64,000 nt of DNA, from NCBI GenBank assembly GCA_028551475.1, contig CM052356.1, positions 1,002,001 through 1,066,000 of the forward strand, in the 5' to 3' direction. Both the position numbers and the translations under genes were made by a program. This document shows positions 9,946 to 20,880 of this stretch, piece by piece. The stretch's first letter is position 1, and every line of letters starts with the position of its first letter. The notes under the pieces were generated by a model. The model was not told the DNA's origin and ran no database searches. It saw nothing but the letters and a program-made list of their open reading frames with translations. The stretch is from Casuarina equisetifolia (Eukaryota > Streptophyta > Magnoliopsida > Fagales > Casuarinaceae).

Positions 9946-12900
9946 GGGCATTAGCTCCCACTGAACAAAAGTGTTCAACAAACATCAATAACTCCCACTG
10001 AGCAAAAGCATCAAAATGGAGAGCATAAGCTCCCACTAAACAAAGGCATCAAATGATGAACAAAGACCCATTCGATCAGCATGCTTTTGCAATACAGAAT
10101 GACTTAACCCTTTAGTAAGTGGGTCAACTATCATGGCATTTGTTCCAATGTACTCCATTGTAACTTTACTGTTCTTTACCCTCTCTTTAATTGTCAAAAA
10201 TTTGATCTCTATGTGCTTGGCCCCTTTGATATTTCTATTGTCGTTGATGAATGACACAGCAACAGAATTATCACAATATAATTGAACGGGCATTTCAATA
10301 AAATCAAGGGCAATCAATGACTTGATAAGATTTTTCAACCAAATGGCTTGAACAGCTGCACCATAACAAGCCACAAACTTTGCATGCATGGTGGAGGATG
10401 TAATCAATGTCTGTTTAACGCTTTTCCATGACACTGCTCCACCTGCCATAATGAAAACATAACCTGATGTGGATTTCAAATCATTCTTATCGCCTGTAAA
10501 ATCTATATCTGAATACCCAACAACCTCCAAATCATCCACATGTCTATAAGTCAACATATAATTATTTGTTCCTTTCAGGTATCTCATAACCTTCTTGGCA
10601 GCAACCCAATGATTATGACCAGGGTTAGATTGAAATTTTCCAAGAACTCCAGTGGCAAAAGCAATATCAGGTCTGGTGCAAACCTATGCATACATGAAGC
10701 TACCTACTGCATTGGCATATGGTATTTTCTTCATAATTTCCTTATCAGCTTCACTTTAAGGGCATTGTAATTTATTCAGCTTGTCACTTCTAAGTATTGG
10801 TGCACTTCCAAGTTTACAATCTTGCATGTTAAACCTTGCTAATACCCGATTAATATATGCCCTTTGAGAAAGACCTAACAGTTGACGTGAATGATCTCTG
10901 TGGATCTCAATCCCGAGAACAAAGGAAGCTTCACCAAGGTCTTTCATATCAAACTGAGAAGACAATAATGTCTTAGTTTCTCGAAGTAACCTCATATCCT
11001 TACATGCCAACAATATGTCATCAACATAAAGAATTAACAAAATTGAGGTACTCCCACTGAACTTGGTATATATGCAACGATCCATTAAGTTCTCAACAAA
11101 GCCACACGAAGTGATAAAGCTATCAAATTTCAAGTACCATTGCTTCGAGGCTTGCTTAAGGCCATAAATAGATTTTTTTAGCTTACAAACAAACTTACTG
11201 GCATTATCTTTCATAAAACCCTCAGGTTGTTCCAAAAATACTTCTTTATCCAAGACTTCATTTAAAAAGGCAGTCTTAACATCCATCTGGTACAGTTCCA
11301 TATCAAAATGAGCCACTAGTACCATAACAATCCTAAATGAGTTTTTAGAGGACACTGGGGAAAAAGTCTCATCATAATCAACTCCATCTTTCTGTGTGAA
11401 TCCCTTAGCAACCAATCTAGTCTTGAATCTGTCTATTTTTCCAGTGGAATCTTTCTTTGTTTTAAACACCCATTTGCAACCAACAGGCTTGCATCCTTCA
11501 GGTCGTTCAACTAAATCTCAAACTTCATTATGCTTCATGGACTACATTTCATCTTTCATAGCATTCAACCAAAATTCTGATTGTGGACTTGAAATAGCCT
11601 CGGAGTAAGTCACTGGATCCTGTACAATCCCAATGTCATAATCATGTTCACCAAGATATACCTCATAGTCAAGGTGGATAGCTGATCTCCTCTCTTTAGT
11701 AGATCTCCAAACTGGCAGAGTAATAGTATTTTGATCTTGAGCTTGCATTTCCACAACTGGAACTTCATTAGTATCATGTTCTTGCACATTTGAATGTACT
11801 AGAATTGGTTCAACAGGTTGCATGCTCAATGAAGTAAAAGGATCAACTTCAACACCCACATAGGTAATGCCTCCGCTCTCTGAGATCTGTGAACATTTAG
11901 CTTTTTCTGCAACATCAAGCTCTAAGAACTTAGCTGTTTGCGAATCCACAATTCTAAGACCTCCACCAAGGTTATAGAATCAATAGCCCTTGGAGTGCTC
12001 TGGATAGGACACAAAATAACATCTAGTGGTTCTTGGATCTAACTTTCCCAGAGTCGGATTATACAATTTCACCTCCGCTAGGCACCCCCAAACTTTAATA
12101 TGGTTCAAACTAGGCTTGCATCCCTTAAACAACTCAAATAGAGTCAGTTGAACTGCTTTAGTAGGAATGCGATTAAGAATATACATAGAAGTCTTTAAGG
12201 CTTCTCCCCATAGAAACTGGGGTAGATTACTCCCACTTATCATGCTTCTAACCATATCCATCAAAGTTCTATTTCGCCTCTCAGCGACACCATTCTGTTC
12301 TGGGCTTCCTGGCATAGTGAATTGAGCTATTATGTCAGAATCTTGTAAATACTGAGCAAATGGTCCCTTATGTTGTCTTGTGTCACCATGTCTCCCATAG
12401 TATTCTCCACCTCGATCAGATCTCACAATCTTTATACTCTTTCCCAACTGTTTCTCAACTTCAACCTTAAATTCCTTAAACTTCTCAAGGGATTCTGACT
12501 TCTCTTTGATCAAATACACATATCCATAACGTGAGAAATTTTCTATAAAGGTAATAAAATAAACATCACCTTGTAATGTTGGTCTATATGGACCACTTAT
12601 ATCAATATGTATCACACCCAACAAATCAGAACAGTGAACTGCAATCTTTTTCTTTGTCTTAGTTAGCTTACCTCTACAACAATCCACACAAGTTTTCAAA
12701 TCCTCATTAAGAGTGGGCAAAATTCCTACTTTTATCAACCTTTGTATTCTCTCTTTTGAAATGTGGTAAAGTCTCTTATGCCATAATGTATATGATTGCT
12801 CTTTAGACATCACCCTCTTAGGGACATTACGTTCATCATTCATCGTAACATAGATCTCATGTGGGGATAAACAAAGCTTATATAAACCATGATTTAAAGT

Positions 12901-15300
12901 ACAACAACCAACAAGGTTCGAATCAAAACATACATTAACAATGGAGTTCTTAATTTCAAAAGAATACCCTAATTTGTCCAACAAAGAAATTGAAACTAGA
13001 TTCTGTCTAAAGGACGGTACATAAAACGTGTTATATAAAGTCATCCTAAAACTAGTCTCTAAAAGTAAGGTGACATCTCCAGCGAACTCCACATCAACCT
13101 TCATGTTATTCCTCACAAAGAGATACTTCTCATCCTGACTTGGGCTCCTCCGATTTACGAATCCCTCCATCTGGGCGCTTTCCCTTGCTCTTCCTGAGCC
13201 TAGGACAATCATGTTTCTTATGCCCTTTTACCCTGCAATAAAAACATACGATCTCATCTGGCTTGACCCCAACAGCCATTTGAGACCTCCTTGTCCCAGC
13301 AACATTGCCCTGAGGGCCTACTTCACAGAAAGCTGACTGAGCCCTTCTAGGGTCTTATTACGTTGAGGCTTGAATTTCCTGTTTCTACTAGAACTAGCTC
13401 CCTGAGTATACAAGGCAACTTGACTTTTATTAGCTTTTAACTGCTTCTCTTCAACCATCACTTGAGCTAACAGCTCATTGGTTGTCCACTGCTCATGCCG
13501 CATATGATAAGTTGTCTTAAGAACAGCAAAGTCAGTAGGGAGGCTATTCAAAACCTTATGAATGATGATTGCATCAGAAAGGGGAACATCTGCCTTCTTA
13601 AGTTTGGCCTTATAGTCAATCACCTTCATGATATAATTCCTTACATGCATGGACCCATCATACTTAAGATCAAACAACTCCTGCAGAAGCTCTCCAGCTA
13701 GAGCATTAATAGACGGTGTGTACTGTTTCTCCACTGCCTCAAGAAATTCCTTAGCAGTGCCATCAGTGGGTAAATTCACTTGAAGGTGATCCTCAATTGT
13801 TCTTTGCATTGTCAATATACAAAACTCATTCTTTCTAGCCCAGGTAGCACACTGTTCGGTGAAATCTAAATGTAAGTGAACATGTCGAACAAATAATATA
13901 ATGATAAGAAAGATATCGTCTCACAGAGATTGGTGATTACTAGACCAACTAATTACTAACGGTGAATAACTCCTAGAATTTATCTAGCAAACCAAATTGA
14001 TGGATGATAGATTAACTAACTAAGTCTAAGAAAACTTAATAAAAGAAATATGTTAGAGCATATGACTTCACCATAATTACTAGGTACTAATATTGATTAT
14101 TTATGCTTGCAAGAGAGATAATATCTATGTGATGGCAGAATTTCCTAATTTATTTACTATCCTATGTCTAGGTATAGCAAACCTACTTAGTTCATTAATT
14201 CACTATATCTTTATATGTGAATTGAAACAAACCAAATGCATTAGGATCTATGAATATTTCCAGTTTACACCAAAAGCCACACAAACAATATGGTATATGT
14301 CTATCCATATTTAATTTATGGTTACATATTACAAGAAGCAACTGCATGTTATTTCCTGTCGGTCTTTAACATGCAAATCAAGTCATCTAAGTGGTAGCTA
14401 ATCACCTAAAAGCATTAAACTCCGTAATATGTAACTTCACATAAATAAAATATCTTGCAAAACATAATAATCATAAGATTCATACCATCATAATTAGGTT
14501 ACATCGTAGCTCTAACAAAAATAAACTAAAACATAAAGAAATAATGAGAAAGAATGGTAATAAGAAATAAAGAAGGCATCTTGAATCCAAGAACAAGAAG
14601 TCTGTCACCCTTTTTGTCTTCTCTTCAAGAAAACCTTGAATTCTTGGCTTCTTTCTTGAGTTGTGCTCAATTTCCTCCTCTCCTTCTTTTGTCTCTTCTC
14701 TTATCTTAAATAGGGTTTAGGTTTAGACCTATCTCCTATCCTAGTAGAATTGGGTTTTAGAGACCTAAAACAATTGAGTTTTAAAGACCTAAAACAATTG
14801 GGTTTTGAACTCCTAAATTAATTGAGACTTGAATTCCTAACATGACTGGGTTTTCTATTTAAATAGAAAATCCAATAACAATAGAAAATCTAATAACAAT
14901 TATCCAAAGCCTAAGCCCATCTTGACTTTCTTGATCTTGATATTACAATTTTGCCACACAATAAGCATCAGGTTCTCCATGTTCATCCTTTTTCTCCTTG
15001 TGCTACAAAAACAAGACAAATTCAAATAAATAAGATGAGTTCAAATATTTTCTCATAAACATTGTATTATTTATTGCCTAAAAAATAAGTAAAATAACTC
15101 TATAAAAATAGAGTTATCACATACTTATTCCTATACTCTTTTGTGCTAGCCTCAGTAGGGTCCTTTAGTTTTTCAATAGTGAGGACTGAATGTAGATTAG
15201 AAATCTGCAAAGCGAAGCGGAGATCAGCCAACCATTTCTTAAAGTTCGATCCAGTCAAGATTTCTATGGTTACTGTGCAGTTGTTGACTGTGAAAGTTGC
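9946..15300 (-). mobile_element. Copia-type LTR retrotransposon, minus strand, broken and with a nested insertion
   Basis: Reading on the minus strand from right to left, the parts follow Copia order: gag (about 15290-15130 and 13860-13318, with a CCHC zinc knuckle near 13230), integrase (about 13000-12000; HHCC-type zinc finger then core, [12 protein letters not shown]), reverse transcriptase (about 11470-10600; VDVKTAFLNE-like region and YVDDILLA) and RNase H (10587-10036; GYSDIDFTGD, YCDNSVAVSFIND). Three near-repeats with the purine-rich tract complement agctcccact occur at 9955-10045, marking the 3' end. The copy is broken, with several breaks, and gag is split by an insertion at about 13862-15118. 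I did not identify its LTR pair, so the outer borders are approximate. Reverse transcription and integration would have been its functions. Confidence 0.82.
13862..15118. mobile_element. Unclassified 1.26-kb insertion nested in Copia gag
   Basis: The gag-like reading on the minus strand stops near 13860 and resumes near 15120; the AT-rich sequence between has no coding match. Near its right end lies a perfect 9-bp inverted repeat with a 6-base loop (15094-15117). A run of related lines (aattgggttttagagacctaaaa and variants) lies at 14745-14850. No transposase, LTR pair or clear target-site duplication was seen, so class is unknown. It must be younger than the Copia copy it interrupts. Confidence 0.5.
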
Positions 15301-16136
15301 TATAATTCATAATACATAACATGAGCACACAGTGAGTAGATAAGAAGAGAGTTTCACAAGCATTATCATATAAACATTTGTGGGCAGTCGACATGACATG
15401 CCATCCAGAAACTCTCTACACAACAGCTGTCATAAGAAAGAACCAATCATCACGATCCACCACCTGTGGGTGTATGGACTGTAAGGACTGACCCAAATCC
15501 AAGCATGCTAGTTGTGTAGCATCTAATTCCTAACACATAATCACCTCCTGTGAGAGAATGAAATGTACTAGGATTGGACTCATCCATAGTACAGGAACGA
15601 AGTCTCATAACTTTATTAAATTACGCCACTGTGGTGGTCACAATCCAATTGAATCACATAACCCTTGCGTATTTAGAGAAATCCCTCAAATGCACAAAAC
15701 ACAAACCCACCACCTAACCAGGGTGTGCCACTGTGGTGGTCACAACTCAATCAAGCTATGAGTTTGGTTTGTGCTGTGGGATACAACATACATTACTCAC
15801 AATCCAAATGTGCAACTTAATTTTTAAAAGACAGACACTTGTCTCTAAATTTACACTTAATTAATACCTTAAGTGTCATATAATTGTATGCTAGACTAAA
15901 ACAGCCTAATATAACATTTAAATAAACAAATAACATTCAGAAGGCCATAATTAATTTTACAAACAGTTAATCATCACATGCTAGCATACAAGTATGGGAT
16001 ATAAAATTAATTAAACAATAAATTAAATAATTTTGATTCAAATAATCATCAAACAGAGACAATTATTTAAAATAAATTACATCAAAATATTAAAATTAAA
16101 ATTTTAAAAATTTCAGCATAAAAAGGGGTCTCCGAT
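15301..16136. other. Region beyond Copia gag with a repeated 13-mer
   Basis: Possible leader or LTR of the minus-strand Copia element. The motif gccactgtggtggtcacaa occurs at about 15624 and again at about 15725, within two imperfect units about 100 bp apart. The right half (15790-16110) is AT-rich and featureless. No coding sequence is supported. Confidence 0.35.
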
Positions 16137-16690
16137 GTGCCTTCACGTGCCGCCGAAAGCAGCTGTTGGTCGGTACAGTCGGTTCAGCCGGTTCGGTCGA
16201 GTCAACTCGGCCGGTTCAAGCCGACTTGGCTGATTCAGGCCAACTCGGCCGATTCTGGCCGATATGGCCGGTTCATTGTTAGGTCGGCCGGTTCTCCAAT
16301 CGATAGAGGTGTCGTCGAAATCGTTAGATCATGGCTGACATCTAACGCCACAGATGGCAGACTTTCGATGCCTGCCGGTGGCCAGATCTGGATTAAACCA
16401 GATCCAGCTGAAATCGGGTAAGCCGATTTGGCCAGTTCAGCGGCCGTCTGGCCAGTTCTCTGGCCGGTCGAGATGCGGTTGAGATCATCAGTGGATGATC
16501 TATCTCCGATCACCTGTTCAGAGGTGAATGTCGGCTGTTGGCGGCCTAAACTGATTTTGGGTCGGGTTGGGTCATGTGTGACCTGGTCAGAAAGCCACCG
16601 TTTTTGGTGGTTCTTGGCTTCGACAAAATTAGCACGCCGTGCTAGTTCTGAATCTGACCTCATCTGGTCCAAAGGACCACTGGTTTAGCT
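16137..16690. repeat. GC-rich tract built on degenerate GGCCGGTTC repeats
   Basis: Base composition changes sharply from AT-rich to GC-rich at about 16130 and back at about 16690. The first half repeats variants of ggccggttcagtcgactcgg many times (cggttcagccggttcgg, ctcggccggttcaagcc, ctcggccgattctggcc, atggccggttc). The repetition leaves long open frames on both strands by chance; none resembles a protein. It lies between the Copia region and the third BAHD copy, and its source is unknown. Confidence 0.6.
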
Positions 16691-16826
16691 CAGATGTGAG
16701 TTTGAAATTTTAGACTATGAAAAATACGAAAACCCATTTTTAGATCGATACCAAAACGTGATTTTGTTTCGATTTGGCTTGATTTGGCTCAATTTGGCTC
16801 ACCAGATAAATGCTATAATTGCCCAA

Positions 16827-17868
16827 CTGTCATCTTGTTGATTTCCTCAGCCAGCCTAACTTGGCCTTATTGGAGACCTTTTTCCCCTAAGAGTTTGCCT
16901 GGAAAGACCCAACAGTGGGAGATCATGTGGCTATAGTGAAACTAACTAGCTTTGCATGCGGCGGTATAGCCATTGGCGTCCTCATTTGCCACATGATCGC
17001 TAATGGAACTGTTGTTGGTGCCTTTCTCAAAAGTTGGGCTGCCACTGCTCGCATAGGTTGTGAACCCATATGTCCTAATTTTGACGCCCCATCAATTTTC
17101 TTGCAAAACAGTGCATACTCTAGAGAAGCAGATATGACAACCATGTACAAGTTCCTCAAATCAGGAAGGTGTTCCGTAAGGAGAATTGTGTTTAAAGCCT
17201 CAGCAATTGCATCACTTCAAGCCAAAGCAACCAGCTCAAGCGTGCAACGCCCCACAAGAGTTGAGGTTGTGACGGCACTCTTATGGAAATGTGCCATGAA
17301 TGCCTTCCAAGCCACTTCTAGTAGTAAAAGGCCAACCTGCATTACACACTTAGTGAACTTGCGCCAAAGGGCAGACCCCCAAATCTCAAATTCTTCCATG
17401 GGAAATTTTCTTTAGGTGACAGGTGTGTCATGCATGGCTAATGAGATAAATATACCTTGCATGGTGAGCAGTCTCAGAGAAGCATTAAGCAAAATCAATG
17501 ATGATTTTGTTAAAAATCTGCAAGGTGAGGAGGGCTTTCTCAAACTCTGCGAGGTTCTGAAAGGAGCAACAAGAGAACTTTCAAGCAGAGCTTGTTCTTC
17601 TGGAATGGATTACATGGCATTTACCAGTTGGTGTCACATTGGTTTTTATGACATAGACTTCGGATGGGGAAAGCCGACGTGGGTTAGCACTATTGGTTCA
17701 CGCGACGACCTGGAGACTGTGTTCCCCAGCTCTGTAATGCTAAATGAAGCAAGATCGACCAATGGAATAGAAGCATGGGTTAGATTGGATAAAAAAGATA
17801 TGACTGTGTTAGTACAAGACGAGGAACTTCTTGCTTTTGCTTCGGTTGATCCTAGTCCCATAGTATAG
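16827..17868 (+). pseudogene. BAHD acyltransferase pseudogene, C-terminal two-thirds (copy 3)
   Basis: Begins mid-gene at a segment duplicating 8425-8669 and runs to the natural end with stop at 17866-17868. It keeps the BAHD structural motif DFGWG and the family C-terminal pattern (EAWVRLDKKDM). Three defects are visible: an in-frame TAA at 16888-16890 at the same codon as the TAG in copy 2, the catalytic HXXXD changed to HXXXN (CAC at 16990, AAT at 17002-17004), and TAG at 17413-17415 where relatives have Trp (GNFLW). Upstream sequence is unrelated, so no N-terminus is present. Long open stretches remain, so decay is not ancient. An alternative view is one gene duplicated in part around the Copia element. 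Confidence 0.82.
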
Positions 17869-19770
17869 AAAGATGTATCTCTTACCAGTGAAGGTCCTAC
17901 TCCACTCCCCCCTCCGTTATCCTTTTTTCCGTTTGTCTGTTCGTGCTTGATTATGTTTTGAAACAAGTAAATGCAAGTTCTTCAGCAATAGTTTGCCTCT
18001 TTGTTTGAGCATGATAATCAACAAGAAAATGCATAGCTTCATTTTTTGTGCCAATAAGAGTAATTCAAAAATGTCAATAAACATCTTATTTAGTTGGAAG
18101 CTAACATACCTTAGATCAAAGAGATCTTAGGTTTGATATACATCCTTCCACCCCCTTACCCACCAAGAAAAAAAATGTTATTTAAAAATAATGTGTCCAA
18201 AACTTCAATTAACTACTCTGTAATGAGAAAAGCAATATTATAAAATATTTTTTGTTATTATTGCAAATGACTACCAATTTTATAGATTGTCATTTGAATG
18301 GTATTGAACCACCAACTATATGATTCGTTAGAGTATAATCTAAATGGTATTCAACCACAAATTGAATAATTTTTTTATTTTTTTTATTTTTTTTCCTAAG
18401 GTCAACAATGAAAGTTCAAAATTGTTTAGGTGGTGTCTTTGTCACAAACATTGACTGACAATTACCAACCCACAAAACATCTAACATAAGATTTTGATTA
18501 AATTCTCAACCATAGAAGTGACTCTTGGGACATATACAAATTAGGCCATTGAGATCCCAAGGAATCATTGAAAGCGGCCTATGCATGTTTCTTGGGATAA
18601 TCGATGACCCACATGCACCAAGTAAAAGATTATTACTGTTGCACCCTATCTTGTCTTAGGGAAATATAAGTCAAATGAACAACTGGGTCATGGCAATTAT
18701 GGGTTGGATGTCTAATGCACATTTTGTACCGTAGTTCTTTCTTTTTTTAGGTCAACTGAAGAATCTATTGTCCCTAGTGCTAAACCTGCCTTCTTGAACA
18801 ATTTCTTGAGTATTAGTGCCTTTTTTGCACGGATTTGTTTGGATTATTTGCATATGAATGCGTGGCATGTTATATTTTTTTTTCTAGGGATTTGTTTGGA
18901 TTATCCATTGAGGGTAAGATCTGCTTGAACACCTCAAACATTTGGAGGTGACCCAATCTTCCCAAATAACTCTTCCACTCACTCGGCCTGATTAACATAA
19001 CCCTCCGGTCCAGCCCCCAAAAGCTCCGCAGCTGCTGGTCCCATAGTTGATGCAAGGCTTAATTGGACCCAATTCACAAGCTGAAGCTAAACGTCAAGAT
19101 TGACTCACCAAAAAAATATTCTGCGTGATCATGACTATGACCTCGCACATGCAACCATGAATTGGTCAGAGCCTTTTAACTACAACCTCTCACGTGCAGA
19201 GTCAAATTCTACAGGTTTTTGCTGGGATCTCACACCTAAAAAGGCATATTTACAGTAAACAGGAGTCATTTCTGATACGTGTTGATGGCAACAAGTATAG
19301 CAATGGAAGAAGAGGACTTGATATATTGATATGGTGTGAGGTGGTAAGCTGATAAGGACTGGTGGCAGAATCACATTATGGGAGTACAAGTAGGAATGCG
19401 TGGGTAGTAGAAGCAATGACGAGGAGGGGACTTTGGCAGTGACTTGTGCAACCCATCAAAAAGATAAGTGAAATATGGTGACAATAGTTATTATTTACAG
19501 TAAGATAAGTATATGGTACAATTTTTTCCCATAAAGTGAAAAGGGACCAGAATATGATAACTTATATTGGCTGAGCAACAGGAAATGATCTTATATAATG
19601 ACTTGTTATCTTTGCCTTTCTTGCAGTGCAGAATGTCTCCATGTCAAATAAATAGACAGACCACAATTGTAAAACCTTTTGTTTTTCTAGCCACCCATCA
19701 TTAAAACCAACTTATCTAGCTCCTGATAAGTTGGAGCTAAGATTACCCAATGTAATGTTCTGGTGAAAAA
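17869..19770. other. Intergenic region with a SINE-like fragment
   Basis: No gene is supported. At 18121-18176 a box B-like string (taggtttgatatacatcc), a pyrimidine-rich stretch and an A-rich tail resemble the 3' part of the SINE at 5807. At 18831-18905 the string ggatttgtttggattat occurs twice, 57 bp apart. The rest is AT-rich spacer. Confidence 0.4.
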
Positions 19771-20430
19771 ATGGATCAGCATCCTTTCATTTGCTGTTGT
19801 TGTATCGTTAGCATGTTTAAAGGAGAGGACCTTGAGAATAAATTTTGCTGTCATAAGGTGGATGCTGCTAGTTCCTTGCACTACAATGTTATAGATAACA
19901 CAGATAGGCTTGATGCTTTAGAAGAATGTGAATGTTTAAAGAAAGCAGACATCTTCTTTACTGAAATTGTAGGTCGCAGCAGACTGCCGAGAGAGTTAAA
20001 AGTACTTCTCATCAGGAGCAGTAAGAGACTCTAAGAGATTGCAATACCTTCAATGGCGTAGTGATGGAATCAACCCTAAGTGAGGACAAGCAAAAGCATA
20101 AAAAACGCAATTGAAAAAGTAAACTCGTGTAGAATTCCAGCATATATAATTAATGATCAGGGATGAGCCTTAAGGTTACCCTTGAAGACTAAATAAATCT
20201 TGCTTGTTCCGAACTGCCACAGCCATCAACTTTGATTTATATCCATTTTTGTGAATACAGTTATAAGCCTTTGTCAGCTGTAATGATAGATATTACATTT
20301 GATTCAGGCACTTTCTTTGTTCTTCACAGGTTGTTAAGAACCTCAAACACAACACCAAAAATTTAATTAACTTGGAAGACTTTCTTCCAATGCTAAAAGA
20401 GATGGCATTTACTTAGATTCAAGAGGCCAC
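19771..20430 (+). pseudogene. Unidentified gene fragment
   Basis: An open stretch at 19771-20034 translates to a charged, protein-like sequence (NTDRLDALEECECLKKAD, then GRSRLPRELKVLLIRSSKRL). About 300 bp downstream another plausible exon (20331-20416) reads VVKNLKHNTKNLINLEDFLP and ends in a stop. Composition and codon use look coding rather than random, with a plausible intron between. I do not recognise the family. It may be a relic of a host gene; it is too short to be a complete one. Confidence 0.3.
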
Positions 20431-20599
20431 CAGTATCATGTATTGACGCATGAACCTATGGATATTGGAAAAATCAATGTACACCTCCACCTGCATGATT
20501 CAAACATTTAAGACAAATGTATTTCCATAAAAAACACGCACTGCTGGATGGTTGAGGTCCCAACTGGTTGAAAATGGGGAATTCTGGTTGAGTGGTACT

Positions 20600-20880
20600 T
20601 GGATCACATGCAACAACTAATCAAAGTCATTTTATTAACCAAAACCAACCCTGGATCCCCTCTTTTTTCTAATGGCAGCTTCAATCTCAGAGTCACCAGA
20701 ATGGTTGTGTGCCCAATCCTGAAGGAATCCACCGTAAAAAGCAAAAAAAAAAAAAAAAAGGTTTTACGAAATGCATAACACACAAAAGAGATAAAAAAAA
20801 AAAAATACCCACAAAAATATGAGTGATAGAAGCGCCAGCTTGGGCTGCAGCCGCACCATAAGCAAAGTTGAAAAAGAGTT
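20600..20880 (-). pseudogene. Transaldolase gene fragment (two exon relics)
   Basis: The exon at about 20880-20815 reads FNFAYGAAAAQAGASITHIF and matches the transaldolase strand before the conserved FVGR. The next exon (about 20735-20640) reads GFLQDWAHNHSGDSEIEAAI, matching the following DWxxNHSGDPEIEAA block. A one-base frame change after the Lys run then gives RGDPGLVLVNK, matching the family GEDPGLALVTK. Transaldolase moves a three-carbon unit between sugar phosphates in the pentose phosphate pathway. Only about 60 codons remain, the 3' splice site looks lost, and I saw no upstream exons with the catalytic Lys. It is therefore a dead fragment that kept one intron, so not a processed copy. 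Confidence 0.62.

Noticed and set aside
12910-12925. Box B-like ggttcgaatc string as a tRNA gene
   Set aside because: It lies inside Copia integrase coding sequence and no cloverleaf can be drawn around it.
16137-16690. Overlapping open frames on both strands in the GC-rich tract
   Set aside because: They result from repeated GGCCGGTTC units with few stops; products look like low-complexity repeats.
8669-16826. A single large LTR element with TG...CA ends exactly filling the gap between BAHD copies 2 and 3
   Set aside because: The left and right ends show no sequence similarity, so they are not an LTR pair, and the 245-bp overlap of the BAHD copies is not a target-site duplication.
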